Shown here: positions 49,474 through 60,667 of the stretch, piece after piece
Layout: each line of letters opens with the position of its first letter
How positions within the stretch are numbered: the stretch's first letter is position 1
Source: Eopsaltria australis
Lineage: Eukaryota; Chordata; Aves; Passeriformes; Petroicidae
Assembly: GCA_034509425.1 (NCBI GenBank)
Contig: JAVTVJ010001814.1
Location: 62,001-126,000, forward strand
Length of the DNA stretch: 64,000 nucleotides
Direction: 5' to 3'
Notes under the pieces: model-generated
Database searches by the model: none
What the model was told of the DNA's origin: nothing
What the model saw: only the letters and a program-made list of their open reading frames with translations
Translations under genes and position numbers: made by a program

Positions 49474-50367
49474 TGTTGAAGGTTGGATTTAGTTCTTTTC
49501 CTCAGGAATTTTTCTCCCATGGGTTGCTAAGACACAAATGACTGAGTACTTAAGAGAAACAAAGCACAAGGCTAGAGCCTTTCTCCTTGGCAGGGTGGGG
49601 TAGAATTGCCCCTCATGGAAGCAGGGTTTGACAACGCGAGATTTGGAGAGACTGAAAAGCAAGGGCAGAGGGAGGTCACGCTCTCTTGCTCGGGACCCTC
49701 GGAGCTGGACGGTCGGAGCTGCTGTCTGCTGAACCCACGGCCCCCTGAGAAGCCAGCACGGAGCTGCCGGTCTGTCTGCTGTGAGTCTCTGCCCTCTGCC
49801 CCATCGGGAGCCGACCTGCCTGCCACCAGCCCGCTCTGAGTTTCTCCGCTACATTGTAGTGGGGTTTCCCCCTGCACGTCGAGACCTCTTACCGTCCTAG
49901 CTCCCTGTGTCCGGGGATCCTGCTGTGGCACCGACACCAGCTGCCCCTCCCGAGGGTCTGTGGAACAAAGGCTCTCCTCCATCCCTCCCTGCTTCGGGCA
50001 GCTGCCATTTTCCGTGTGCTACCTGAGCTCACGCCAGAGCGCCCCCTGCAGCCACCGGGGAATCATCACACCCAGAGCGCCCCTGCAGGCTGTGACTGGA
50101 ACTGCACCAAAAGAGAAAGGTGCCTGAAGCCGAGCAGGCTGCCACTGGGTTTCTGGTTCTGTTTGTTAGTTAACGTTATAGTTGTTGTTATTTGTTATCC
50201 TTTGTTTTAGATAGTAGTAAAGAACTGTTATTCCTATTTCCATATCTTTGCCTGAGAGCCTCTTGATTTCAAATTTATAATAATTCAGAGGGAGAGGGGT
50301 TACAGTTTCCCATCCCAAGGGAGGCTCCTGCCTTCCTTAACAGACACCTGTCCTTCAAACCAGGACA
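49474..50367 (+). repeat. 3' LTR of the ERVL (family B)
   Basis: This 894-bp LTR begins TGTTGAAGGTTGG and ends CCAGGACA. Its position right after pol and the purine tract ties family B to ERVL. A CTCF-like core on the minus strand (complement near 50036-50053) is kept. No matching 5' LTR exists upstream within the provirus. Confidence 0.93.
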
Positions 50368-52271
50368 ATTAGCTAACAAAAATAAAAAAAATAGAAATTG
50401 ATTAATTAGAGGACCTGCAACATTGATACCATTTAGGTGAATGGTTGCATTGTAAATGGAGTCATACTGGGCAAGAAGCCCTATTTTTTGCAGCACAAAG
50501 CAGAGGTTGGCCAATAACCAGGAAGATGTATAAAGACACTCAGGTCAACCTGGTAAATAAATTATATCAAACCTCTGAAAATATCTAGTGGTTACAAGTG
50601 CATACTAACAGATGTAAAAATTATATCTATACTATTAAAACCACAAAGAGCAAACATGCTAATACAAAAACTACTATCTCAGGACTTAAAGACTAATTTT
50701 CCTGTCTCCCTGTCCTAAAACTCTATACAGTGACACCCTTGCCTCTGTGCAAGTTTGGCATTGCTCTAAAGCAAAGCAAGTTTCCCAATGAAACCTCACA
50801 AACGGCTCCTACACTGCCCCCGTCTGACAGCAGTGAGCGTAATGCTGAGTTCACAACTAGAGGCCAAAAAAGGAACCACTACCATAATTCTTTATGGGAA
50901 TCATACCTATTATTGCTTAAGGTCTATTGTTTTAATTTTTCTAATAACCTTGAATGTTTAAGTATATCCTCACTTGACAAAAGCTAGGTGTGTATCCAGA
51001 TGTGGGACAAGAAACCATTCAAACAATGTTGAAAGGACTGTCCACTACCTGCACAACGGTGAAAACTACTGAAATTCCTGGACTCCTGTAAGCGAATAAA
51101 ACCAACTCGAGACACACAGAAAAACCTACAGGACTGGACTGCACAGTAACTAATGAATCTCCTATAACCAGAAATGTTAATTGTAATATTGCTTACATTC
51201 TTTTATTTACAAATCAACATTTTTAATAATGCTGAATGGCTAATTAGCCACCCTAACAAAACTTTACAATTATCCATTAAACTAATTGGTAAAATAATTG
51301 TGGTTTTAACATTAATGTTTAGTGTATGGGTCATATTCCAAATTTAAAAAATTGAATCCAACTAAATATGTAAGGCCAGTAATAACCATTTCTTCTAAAA
51401 GTCCCCAAAAAATATGTTTACATTTGTTTGGGTAATATTAACACCTTATTTAGTACTATTAAAGTACTAAATTATTTAATAACTTAATTATCTTGATTTA
51501 ATTGTTTTAATTGATGTATATGTATCACTTATAGTTTTACAAATACCACTGTAGAATATTTCGACCTTCACTTTGATTGTCACAGTGGATGAAAGGGGCT
51601 TTACCGTTAATGTAACATTGACTTGAATTTTCAAAATCAACTTTGATTACTTCTCCCTTTCTACCTCTTCAAGGTAGAACATAAATAAAAATTGAACTTA
51701 GATCCTTAATTCCCCTGAGACAATCAAACCATTATGTAATACTATATATATAAAAATATTTTTGCTTAAATTGTTGTAGAATTGTCTAACACTTATTATC
51801 TTAAGCAACCTAAATTTCACTAAAAAGGACTGAACCAGAAACATAAGGAGAAACGAAAAGAATCACCAATCAGCCACTGAACTGCTTCAGTCGCTCCAAC
51901 CAAATAACTACCTCCATAAATTCTCCTTTGTTCCTGATTTACATCTCATACTCCTGTGGCTTCAAGATTCACGGGGTGGAGAAACAACCTACCCTACATG
52001 GACTAATAGATGAACTGCCCTTAAACTATCATGTGCACTCTGATTGTAATACCATGTCTTACATGTATAGGTGTTACATACACTGAAACAACAGTTGCTC
52101 CTTATCAATGTTAATACAACATCTTTTGAAGAAATAGTACAACCTAGGAAAACAATGTATATCAAAAATACTCAAAAATAATGCACACATATATGAAAGT
52201 GTATGCTTTTATAGAATGGAGGCAAGAGATACCTGCACTATCACTCCATGAGATAAAACCAGTGACTCTAA
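50368..52271 (+). other. AT-rich 3' segment of ERV A, no coding frame
   Basis: This 1.9-kb segment lies between the ERVL LTR and the right family A LTR. It would hold env or a 3' untranslated region of ERV A. Frames are short and I recognise no Env, integrase or other domain; the open frame at 50730-50987 has no known motif. A segment TTCACGGGGTGGAG near 51969 resembles the purine tract before the right LTR. Confidence 0.45.
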
Positions 52272-52285
52272 GTCACGGGGTGGAT
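52272..52285 (+). other. Polypurine-like tract before right family A LTR
   Basis: GTCACGGGGTGGAT lies immediately before TGTGGCAGG. It is the expected priming position, though short and interrupted by pyrimidines. Confidence 0.5.
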
Positions 52286-52985
52286 TGTGGCAGGACATTT
52301 ACCCCACTACATCCTCTTCCTGTGTGCCACAAATAACGGATGCACAGAGATAACCCAAGGGCAGGAAGGCCCAACAGGGGTTATCTCTGGCACCAGAGGG
52401 CTCAAGCCTCAGCTAAGAATTAACATCTTAGTCTGCAGAGTTGATGGAAGGAGAGATAAAGAAAAATCACTGACTTAAGAATCATGGTTTTACACTATAA
52501 AAGATACACGAACTAACAACAGGGCAGAAGTCTCTCACACCCTAAAAGTGTTTGAAGCTTCTCCCCGAAGTTTGGATGCAGGCTTCGTGGTTACTTCCCT
52601 GGGGACTGAGGGAAAGGATCTCGATGTGCTGCACCAGCAATTGGATGGTAAGATACACTGAATCCTAAGCTTATACTATTTCTTCACTAGCTTTAACTGA
52701 AAAAGGTACCATTCTTGTGCACTGTATATATTAAACTACTAGTAGTCTTTCTTTTTGTTTTATTCCTGTGTAGTACTGGTTTGCTTTTAAGTCTTATATC
52801 TGTTAGTTTCCCCGTCTATTAATAAATGTTTCATTCTATAATAGACAGAATCAGTCATCATTAAAAGAACTTATACACGTAAGTGGGTTTTGGGGTGCTG
52901 GTTACCTCAATAAGGTTACTACCTACTGCGAAGGCCTGGGCAGAAGGCAAGGACTGATATTTAACTCCCACATCCATTCGTAACA
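52286..52985 (+). repeat. 3' LTR of family A provirus
   Basis: This 700-bp LTR runs from TGTGGCAGGACA to ATTCGTAACA. It matches the left LTR except for three substitutions and the five extra bases GTTGA near 52441. It has the TATAAAAG and AATAAA signals at the matching places. The following five bases are GTATG. Confidence 0.95.
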
Positions 52986-53529
52986 GTATGGAGTTTCAAA
53001 TTCTTAATAAACATGCGGCAAACAAGTTTCGTAAATTACAGACCCATCTGGATGTCAGGTCTTTTATTTTAAAGTGATCTTTAGCATATGCCTGATTTGG
53101 TGAGGTTGTATGGGGTTCACCTAACATGCCATTTGAATGGGAAAAGACAGAACTTGTCAGCTTTTTCACATCTCTGCCAGATCACGACTGCACCTGAGTC
53201 TAGTATCTGAAGTGGAGGCTCTTTGCGCTTTTACTATTTATCTTCTCTTGATCTAATGCAAGACTGGATTTTTAAGTGAGCACCTCTCCTTAAGGGAGAA
53301 TTAGATTTCAATTATATTGTCACTATTGTTGTGATGCAAAGCTGTAACATGACCTTGTGATGATTCAAAAGCTGAAGTTATTTTGGGCACAAAATACGGT
53401 ACAATGAAAAAACTTTGGCAACACATTAGTGTAATTCTAGGCACCTTTTGAGCAGCCCTAAGTTAACAAACCCTATCCTCTGTAATTTTTTGTCTCTTTT
53501 TTATCAGAGAAATTACACATCAATGAAGA
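52986..53529. other. Intronic sequence between two ERV units
   Basis: No gene or repeat boundary was recognised here. Confidence 0.5.
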
Positions 53530-53534
53530 CACTT

Positions 53535-55052
53535 TGTCCTGGGTTAGGCCAGAGGAGTCAAAATCTAGGAAGTGATCTGGGCTGCAGGAATGCAGGAAGG
53601 AATACAACTTCCTTCCTGCGAGAGAGAGAGCCAATAATCAGGTAGTTTTAAGAATTGATAGGTAGGTAAACCAATTAAAAAGTTAGTAAGGCTCAAGCGC
53701 CCCCCTCCAAAGGAGGGACGGGGGGGGGGGGGAAGGGAGGTTTTTACGGCAGCCGTGCCGCTGCAGCCGGGCAGGCATGGGGGAAGAAACGATTGGAATT
53801 TTCAGCAGATCCAGCTCAGCCGGTGTGTCAGCTACACAAGAGGGAGAGCCGGGCCAGGCAAGGACCGGGCCGGACTCCATCCGGCTCGGGCCAGGCCTTG
53901 CCCTGTCACCCCGGGCCCAGATGGCCCCACCAGGCCGAGCCAGCTTGGCAGAGCCAAGCAGAGACTCTTGAGAGCATCTGGCATCCAGCTCGGGCCTGTT
54001 CAAACAGCCCGGCAAAGAGCACGTGATCCTCACACTGCCGGAGAGAGAGAGACAGAGATTAACTCTCTCCATGCCTGGAATAAACTCACAGACATCCATC
54101 CTTCCTCGCAGAGAGAGGAACGAGTGAGGACATCTACATAGTGCAGCGCAGAGACTTTACAGTCAGTGAAGAAAGCAGAACTGATACTCACAAGGGGGTG
54201 CATGGGAAGTTGCTTCAAGAGTGAAGCTGAAAACTCTTTTGGAGAACCATGGTTGGGGACTGAGCTAATAAATTCTCTGTAATATATGAAGGTATAGTCC
54301 AAAGGGGGATGTGAAGTTCTTATTGCAGCCAATGAACTGAAATACCTAAGTACAGACAAGTAAGTGTTGAAAAAGTACAGCCTGATGAGAAACTAGAACT
54401 AAGAGAGAGGAGAGGCTGTGACCCAGAGCCCTGGTCCCGGGAAGAATGCTAGAGAACCTGAGTTGTCAGTAGAACCTGTGTTGCTAAGCACAGAAGAAGG
54501 GATTTTCTTTGTTGCTGCAATTGAACTGGGCATCCTTAAAACAGGTACCCTGTGGACTGTTCATAACCCACCATAGTGGCTGTGGGAAGGCTACTGGTGT
54601 GGGAGGGATCCACCATTAAGCTGGACTTTACTCTGGGCGGCGGTTAATGGTGAGGCAGAAGACCCATAAAAACTGTATTTTTCTTACAGAAGATCCATGG
54701 TGTAAGCAAAAGAAACTTCTCTCCCTGAATGAACTGGAACAAGAGCTGTTTCTGAGGTGGTAAACTGACTGGAGGTCAAAGTGTTGTCTTTTGTATGTTG
54801 TCAGGGAGAATGAAATGGAGAGTGGGGAAAGAGGGGTAGTCTGAAGAGTTTGTTCTAGTTTTTTCTTGAGGTTTTTTTTTTCTTTTTTTCCCTTTGTCTT
54901 AGATATATTAATAAAACTTCTTTGTACTTTATGAAGTTTGAGCCTGCTTTGCCTACTCCTAATCCTTATCTCACAACAAGCAATCAAGTAAATTTAGGTA
55001 AGTGTGCTGGCATTTAGCCACAAACCTGAATAAGCAAACTAAAACCACGACA
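53535..55052 (+). mobile_element. Family C solo LTR with perfect 5-bp duplication, TATA region deleted
   Basis: The unit starts TGTCCTGGGTTAGG and ends CCACGACA, flanked by CACTT at 53530-53534 and 55053-55057. It retains AATAAA at 54910-54915 and the C/G hairpin at 53700-53732. Compared with the copy at 63336, about 108 bp are missing after AAAAAGTT at 53684, including the TATA box and inferred start site. Open frames across it (for example 53755-54141) are not kept in frame in other copies. Best evidence for the ends and target size of family C. Confidence 0.93.
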
Positions 55053-55057
55053 CACTT

Positions 55058-56951
55058 CATAAACCAAACTGACATATAGCCCTTCTCCATCAATCACCTC
55101 ACTAATCTGTCCAAAGGTATGGATTCAAGGAAAAATGTGAAATCAGTCCCACAGGGGTGTCTTTCCATTCAAGAACCATAAACTTGCTCTGAAAATTCAG
55201 AGTGATTGTTTTGTTTTCTCACTCACATAGACTGGCATCTGTAAAACTACAGGTAGTTTTAGACAAACCTCACGAGCAGTCATTCTGCTGGGAATTGGAT
55301 ATTCAGGTCTCAAAGGCAGCTCCAAGAAATTCAGCCACAAAATACAGAGCTATCAAGTATGATTTTAAATGTGTCTGGTCTACCTACATGAAGAATGGAA
55401 ATTGTAGGTTCTGCAACAAATGGATGGAAATACATGTTGAAAAGACTGAGTCACAACAAAGAAGCTGAATTACCAGGTGTATTTTTTTAATAAATAGGAC
55501 AAAAGAAAAGTTATCAAGATAACTTCATGGATCTATCCTGCTCCTCTAAGCATAAGTCCTTATCTGTCATTTCAGTGATAGAGGTCCTGTAATACATTCA
55601 TTGTGTTACTTTTATATTAGTATGTAATAACATAAGTTAAATCAACAAAGTAAAAAGAAACAAAGATAAATATGAAAACAAAAGCCAAGGTCCAGGAAAT
55701 TATGGTAGTTTGCATAAAATAAAAAGATGGTTTTGGTTAAATCCTGAAAGTTGCAGTATCTGAAGGTCAAATTAGTGCTGCTCAGATATCGTTGGTGATG
55801 GATAACAGTAACACTAATAGCAAAATAATTTATATTTAGGAAAGCAAAATGCAAAGACTCAAACTTTAAGAGGGTGGGGGGAGAAATGGGCTCTTTCTGC
55901 AACTTTCTGTGTTATGGGAAGCTCTGTGCCCCCCCAAAGTGTGACAGTTAGAAAAACTTCTGAAACAAGTGTAAGTGCAATACAATCAAGTCCAGAAGGC
56001 ATTCAGTTTTTAAGACTGTTTCAGTGAAACTGGCAAACCTCTGAGAATCCTTTGCCTTTTTCTACTCTCTAGTCTATATAAAACATAAAACAAAATTTTA
56101 TTTTTTGCACAGAGTACACATTGGCACCCAGCATGCAGTACTTGAGAGCATACTGATTATAGCTGGCTGTGAAGACCAGATTAGTCTGGAGCATTCAGGG
56201 AAAAAATCTGCCAGTCAGTTCATCAGTAGAGAGACTACTGGAATGAAGAGAGGCATTAGCAGGATGCTAAAGAGAAGAGAAAAGGAGAAAATAAGTTAAT
56301 GAGAGATGGATTGTAGCAGATGTAGTGGAAGAAGGAAGAAGAAATAGAAATGTGCTGCAAGGCTGAAGAGAAAACAGAATATCAGCAAGGATAAAGCTGA
56401 CAGTGAGAGAAACTCTTGAGTACTGTAGTTGTAGATGTTGTTATGGATTTCTGTGCTACTTAAACATTTGAAATTATTGGTTCCAAATCTGCATCAGAGT
56501 TTAAATTATATAAATGCTGCCATTTTGATTCACAGCTTGTTAGAATTGAGGAAAAAAACACCATATCCTCTACTAAGAAGGATGCTTTATATCTTAGAAA
56601 CCCTTTCTACTGTTTAACTGGTTTTTTTTTCAGATTACGTTATTGTAGTAAAGTTCCAGACAGCATTAGAACTTCAAACCAGTACAAAATACTCAGAGTC
56701 ACAAAAAGTAACTTGAAAAAAGGAATCTCAGAAAGTGATATTTCCCTTTGAAAATCCTGATATGCACAGCAGAATGTTCACCTTCCTAATATAATCACGT
56801 TCATGCCTAGAAAGAGGAATATACATGATCTTAATGTTTTAAAACAGATCACTTACAAATTTGCTATAGCTATAAACACAATCAGCTGCCAAAAACAGCA
56901 GTAGACAATTACAGCGCTGAGTGCAGGAATGAGCCAGAGCAGTCCATTGGC
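55058..56951. other. AT-rich intronic sequence, nothing recognised
   Basis: No exon, LTR end or CR1 tail could be supported. The open frames are short and without known motifs. Confidence 0.5.
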
Positions 56952-56956
56952 ATCTT

Positions 56957-57944
56957 TGTCTTGGTTTGAAAGACAGGTGTCTGCTAAGGAAGGCAGGAGC
57001 CTCCCTTGGAATGGAAAACTGTAACCCCTCTCCCTCCAAATTATTATAAATTTGAAATCAAGGGGCTCTCAGGCAAAGATATGGGAATAGGAATAACAGT
57101 TCTTTACTAATATCTAAAACAAAGCTAACAAATAACAACTACAGCATTAACCAACAAACAGAACCAGAAACCCACTGACTGCCTGCTTGGCCTCAGGCAC
57201 CTTTCCCTTTTGGTGCAGTTCCAGTCACAGTCGGCAGGGGGCGCCGGTGGCTCCTGGTTGGCAGGGTGGGTGCGATGGTTCCCCTACAGCTGCAGGGGGC
57301 GCTCTGGGTGCAATGATTCCCCTATGGCTGCAGGGGGCGCTCCGGCGCGAGCTCAGGTAGCACACGGCAATGGTGGTCAGGCCCAGGGCAGGGAGGGATG
57401 GAGGAGAGGCTTTGTTTCACAAACCCTCGGGGGCAGCTGGTGTCGATGCCGCAGCAGGACCCTCGGAAACAGCGAGCTGGGACAGCAGGAGGTCTCGGCG
57501 GGCAGGGGGAGCACAGTTACAGCGTAGCAAAAACTCGGAGTGGTGCCGAAGGAGCGGGGGGTGGGGAGAGACGGGCTGGTGGCAGCTCAGCTCCCCGGCA
57601 GGGCAGGGAGAAAAAAAACTCACAGCAGAAAGAAAAAGCAGCTCTGTGCTGGTTTCTCAGTGGCCGTGGGTTTCCTTCCCCAACCAGCAGCTCCAACCAT
57701 TCCGCTCCAAGGGTCCCAAGAGGGAGACCGAGCCGTTCCCCGCCCCCCACGTTTTGCCAGTCCCAACATATCGCGTTGTTCCTTCTCCCTGAGAGAAAAC
57801 TTCCCCCACCCTGTGTAGAAGGCCCCTGGCCATGCACTTTTGTTCTCTTAAGTACCCAGTCATTAGTTTTCCAGCAACCCATGGGAGAAAAACTTCCTGA
57901 AGAACAAACTAAAAAAAAAAAAACCCCAAATCCAATCCTTGAAA
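56957..57944 (-). mobile_element. Family B solo LTR, diverged longer subtype, minus strand
   Basis: Read on the minus strand, it starts TTTCAAGGATTGG, a mutated form of TGTTGAAGGTTGG, and ends CCAAGACA. A perfect 5-bp repeat ATCTT lies at 56952-56956 and 57945-57949. At 988 bp it is about 100 bp longer than other copies, partly because a CTCF-like segment is repeated. The several long open frames at 57210-58045 are by-products of its GC-rich sequence. It lies in the same sense as GRM8. Confidence 0.88.
57233..57343 (+). promoter_or_regulatory. Three CTCF-like motifs in tandem within family B LTR
   Basis: Three copies occur: GGCAGGGGGCGCC (57233-57245), GCTGCAGGGGGCGCTCT (57289-57305) and GCTGCAGGGGGCGCTCC (57327-57343). 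Each has the AGGGGGCGC core. The last two lie in a duplicated unit of about 38 bp that includes GATTCCCCTA or similar. The other family B LTRs carry a single full motif. Binding is inferred only. Confidence 0.5.
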
Positions 57945-57949
57945 ATCTT

Positions 57950-59766
57950 CTTCCATTTTGCTTCATCCTCAAGGATGAATATTCTAAAACTGCTTTTTTC
58001 TTTCAACACCTGGTGGTGGTGCTGTTGCTCCTTGCTATAGAGTAGCTTAATCTCCAGGTTTTCACCTGGGATATGATGTAGAGTTTATTAGAGTTTGTTA
58101 TCTAGCACACGGTGCTCGAGTAATATTGGCATATTGTCCCCACTTCTTGGTGGGCTGTTAACTCAGGTGTCCCTGCACTTCCATAGGTATAGGTTAAACA
58201 TTTGAAAAATATCCTGGAAAACTATCTTCTTTTGTAATTAAACAAACAAACAAACAAAACAGCATGAAAAAAGCCAGTTTAAAGAAGGAAAACTAGACAG
58301 TAGGATGAGAGCAGAAAGAACATGAATTGTTCAAAAGTGTTTGAGTTGGCAAATGAAGGCAAACATACTGTATTTGGGACAGTATCGTATCTAATCATTC
58401 AGCCAGTCTTCCAGAGAGGAATTTCATTCATGTAACTAGTCCTGTTTAGCTCAGAGAACTAAACTTGCTCATTAGGTGACTATAGAGATCATAAAAATGC
58501 AGAGCTGTAAATATCCCCCAACCTGCTGTGAGTGTGCTTATAAGCAGGAATTATCATTAAGAAGACAAGCAGCTGCTGTCTGAAAGACTCTTGCCAGTGA
58601 TAAACACAGCATAATTCCTGCATAAATTTTCAGATGAGAATTTCCAGCATTTTATAGGACAACTGAATTCTAAGGGAAAAGGTGCATTCCTTCGACTTAT
58701 TGTTTATATGCAAAAATAAACATTGCAGGCTGAAAAACATTAGGCCATAGCAACAAGAAATTCTAAAATGAAAAAAGCAGCAGTTATGTAAATTTGCAAA
58801 ATCCTGCTAATTATTTAACCTTCTTTTAAAAAAAGAAAAACAAATCCAACAACAAAGTTCTGGTAAGTCTCATTTAGAAGTTCTCATATTTATGAGCTAA
58901 GGGGTACACAATTAAAATGTATGAACAAACACAAGCTAAAGTAGTACCAATGGCTTTTTCACGCTTTGCAAATCATCTACATGTCAAAATAGGACTATCC
59001 TATTAAAGAAAAAAAGCAAACACAAAAGACAAAAACATGACTTGTCAAGCAGGACCAGATTAGATCTTATGGACTACAGGTTTGAGATTAGGGCACCAGC
59101 CTTGGGAATACCATCATGAGTTGAGAATCTCAACTTCCATTTAAAAAGTGACTTTCATTGGTAAGAGCTTAAAAACGGAAATGAGGATTAATTAATGTTC
59201 ATATATGCAGATAACTCCAATGAATTTAAGCTATAGCACTAAAATCAGTCATCATGGAAAGAGCAGAATTACACTCAAGGAAAGGGAAGCAAGCAAAGAT
59301 GAGGTTTGGTGTACTGTATTATCTAACACCCTGAATTATGCTCTTCAGTTGTTGTTGGCTTACATCACATCTCCCTTCTTTCTGTTTCTCAATAACAAAT
59401 GCAGTTTGAAATATCATACTGAGTGATCTTGATTTTGAAGCACATTTTCCCTCGTTCACACACACACACACAGACAGACACACTCACCACTCTTTCTTTG
59501 CCAGTGCACGTTTACTATCCACACAACCTAGACAGTTCTAAAGCTCTAATAAAATCAAGAAAATAGAAAGTTCAGGCAGGATGAAGGAAATATGAAAATT
59601 GGAGGGGTAGGAACATAAAAAAGCCCATGCAGCTAAAGAAAATAAAATCAGAAGAATAATGACTTGTAAGAGGAAATTACTATAGTGATCATATTTTTCA
59701 AAACATTCAATGTTGAGAGAAAAGACAAAGCAACAAATGTGACAGTAGCATCATGAGCAGGAATGG
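57950..59766. other. AT-rich intronic sequence with two short microsatellites
   Basis: An AAAC run lies at 58239-58260 and a CA run at 59456-59484. No gene or mobile element boundary was recognised in the rest. Confidence 0.55.
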
Positions 59767-60094
59767 TGTAGTGGTTTTCAGTTCGCCTATTCAAGGTTCT
59801 GGCCAAATGCCAGCACACTTACCCAAATTTACCTGATGTTTGCTGTGAGATGGGGATTAGGAGTAGGCAAACCAGGCTCAAACTTTATAAAGTATAAAGA
59901 ATCTTTATTAATATACCTAAGACAGAGGGAAAAAAAACCCAAGGAAAACCAGGACAAACTCCTCAGACCACCCCTCCTTTCCCCACCTCTCCATTTCTTT
60001 CTCTCTGACAAGACACAAAAGACAACACTTCGACCTCCAGTCAGTTTACCACCTCAGAAATAGATCTTGTTTCAGTTCAATTAGGGAGAGAAGT
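59767..60094 (-). mobile_element. Family C LTR 3' end, minus strand, cut by ERVK
   Basis: From TGTAGTGG at 59767 the sequence matches the complement of the last 330 bp of family C, including the complement of AATAAA near 59907. It stops abruptly at GAGAGAAGT (60094), where the ERVK LTR begins. The rest of this copy is not in the window, so it presumably continues past the right edge. Confidence 0.85.
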
Positions 60095-60461
60095 TGTCGG
60101 TGGCAAGAGAAGCAAGATGCCGACTCAGTGTGAGTGATAAATCAAGCTCGTTTATTGTTAGAAAGTGCACACTCTTTATAGTGCTGTCCGTGCTCAAAAC
60201 GTTATTCCCCACAGAAATTTCCCACAGGAGCTCTCTCTATTCTCATTAAAACACCAAGCTGATATCAGAAGGCAACAACAGTAACAGTTTCTTCTGCCAA
60301 GTTAATCTTTGGACACCTGCAGCTTGTTTTCAGCTTTCATGTCTCTCTTTCCCACAGTTGTCTTGAGAATAACCTTGAGCAGAGGCCTAGCTTTCATCTA
60401 AGTAGCCTGGATTGCTCACCCACTTTATGTCTGAGCAGCTGGAGAAGGATATTCTCTAACA
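60095..60461 (-). repeat. 3' LTR of ERVK-like remnant
   Basis: A 367-bp unit on the minus strand begins TGTTAGAGAATATCC (60461) and ends CACCGACA (60095). On that strand TATAAAGAG lies about 60173-60181 and AATAAA at 60151-60156, only some 20 bases apart, so R would be very short. It is preceded by an Env tail and a strong purine tract. Insertion into a family C LTR at 60094 is clear, but the far target duplication is off the window. Confidence 0.85.
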
Positions 60462-60667
60462 TATCCCCCTACTTTTCTTTGAGCAATCCAGGCCTGGTCT
60501 ACACTTTTTTCTACTGTATTCATCAAACACTTAACTACACATGGCAATAATACACTTATGATTATAATAATTACTAAAACTATCAATTCCATTTTTACAA
60601 ATTTCACTAACCAGTCTTTAAGACTTAAGCTTGTTAATCTGTATCTTTTTCGTGATTTAACACACAT
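60425..60667 (-). pseudogene. ERVK Env transmembrane subunit, C-terminal tail
   Basis: This 80-residue frame has LKDWLVKFVK, then a hydrophobic membrane span (MELIVLVIIIIISVLLP), then a short cytoplasmic tail with Cys and basic residues. It runs across the purine tract and ends inside the LTR U3, a normal arrangement for class II retroviruses. The ectodomain upstream is not recognisable in an open frame. It anchors Env in the membrane in an intact virus; here it is only a fragment. Confidence 0.7.
60462..60480 (-). other. Polypurine tract of ERVK-like remnant
   Basis: On the minus strand this reads AAAGAAAAGTAGGGGGATA immediately ahead of the LTR start TGTTAGAG. A second purine run with GGGGG lies at about 60682-60702, and a third near 62050-62072. 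Confidence 0.75.

Larger units (their letters stand above)
45480..50367 (+). mobile_element. 5'-truncated ERVL-type provirus (family B)
   Basis: The unit has the C-terminal part of gag, in-frame pro-pol, a purine tract and a complete 3' LTR, but no 5' LTR, primer-binding site or gag start. No env is present between pol and LTR, as expected for ERVL. A standard integration would have left two LTRs and a target duplication. The bases after the 3' LTR (ATTAG) do not recur at the left junction, which I place at about 45475-45500 where RT-like sequence of ERV A ends. Confidence 0.8.
42444..52985 (+). mobile_element. Chimeric provirus: family A ERV holding a 5'-truncated ERVL
   Basis: Two family A LTRs (42444-43138 and 52286-52985) bound 9.1 kb. 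From the left come gag and the start of RT of ERV A. Then the C-terminal part of gag, pro-pol and 3' LTR of an ERVL-type virus (family B) run from about 45480 to 50367. A 1.9-kb AT-rich segment and a purine-rich tract precede the right LTR. The LTRs differ by three substitutions and a 5-bp indel, so they are young. Flanks CTATA and GTATG do not form a clean duplication. The coding frames are broken and the element cannot encode working enzymes. It is antisense to GRM8. Confidence 0.85.

Noticed and set aside
53755..54141. 128-residue plus-strand open frame resembling short frames in other family C copies
   Set aside because: I considered an accessory gene carried in the LTR, as in some complex retroviruses. 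The frame is not kept between copies and has low-complexity Pro/Arg content.
57210..58045. Several long overlapping open frames of 90-215 residues
   Set aside because: They fall inside the GC-rich family B LTR, overlap one another in several frames on both strands, and have no counterpart in other family B copies.
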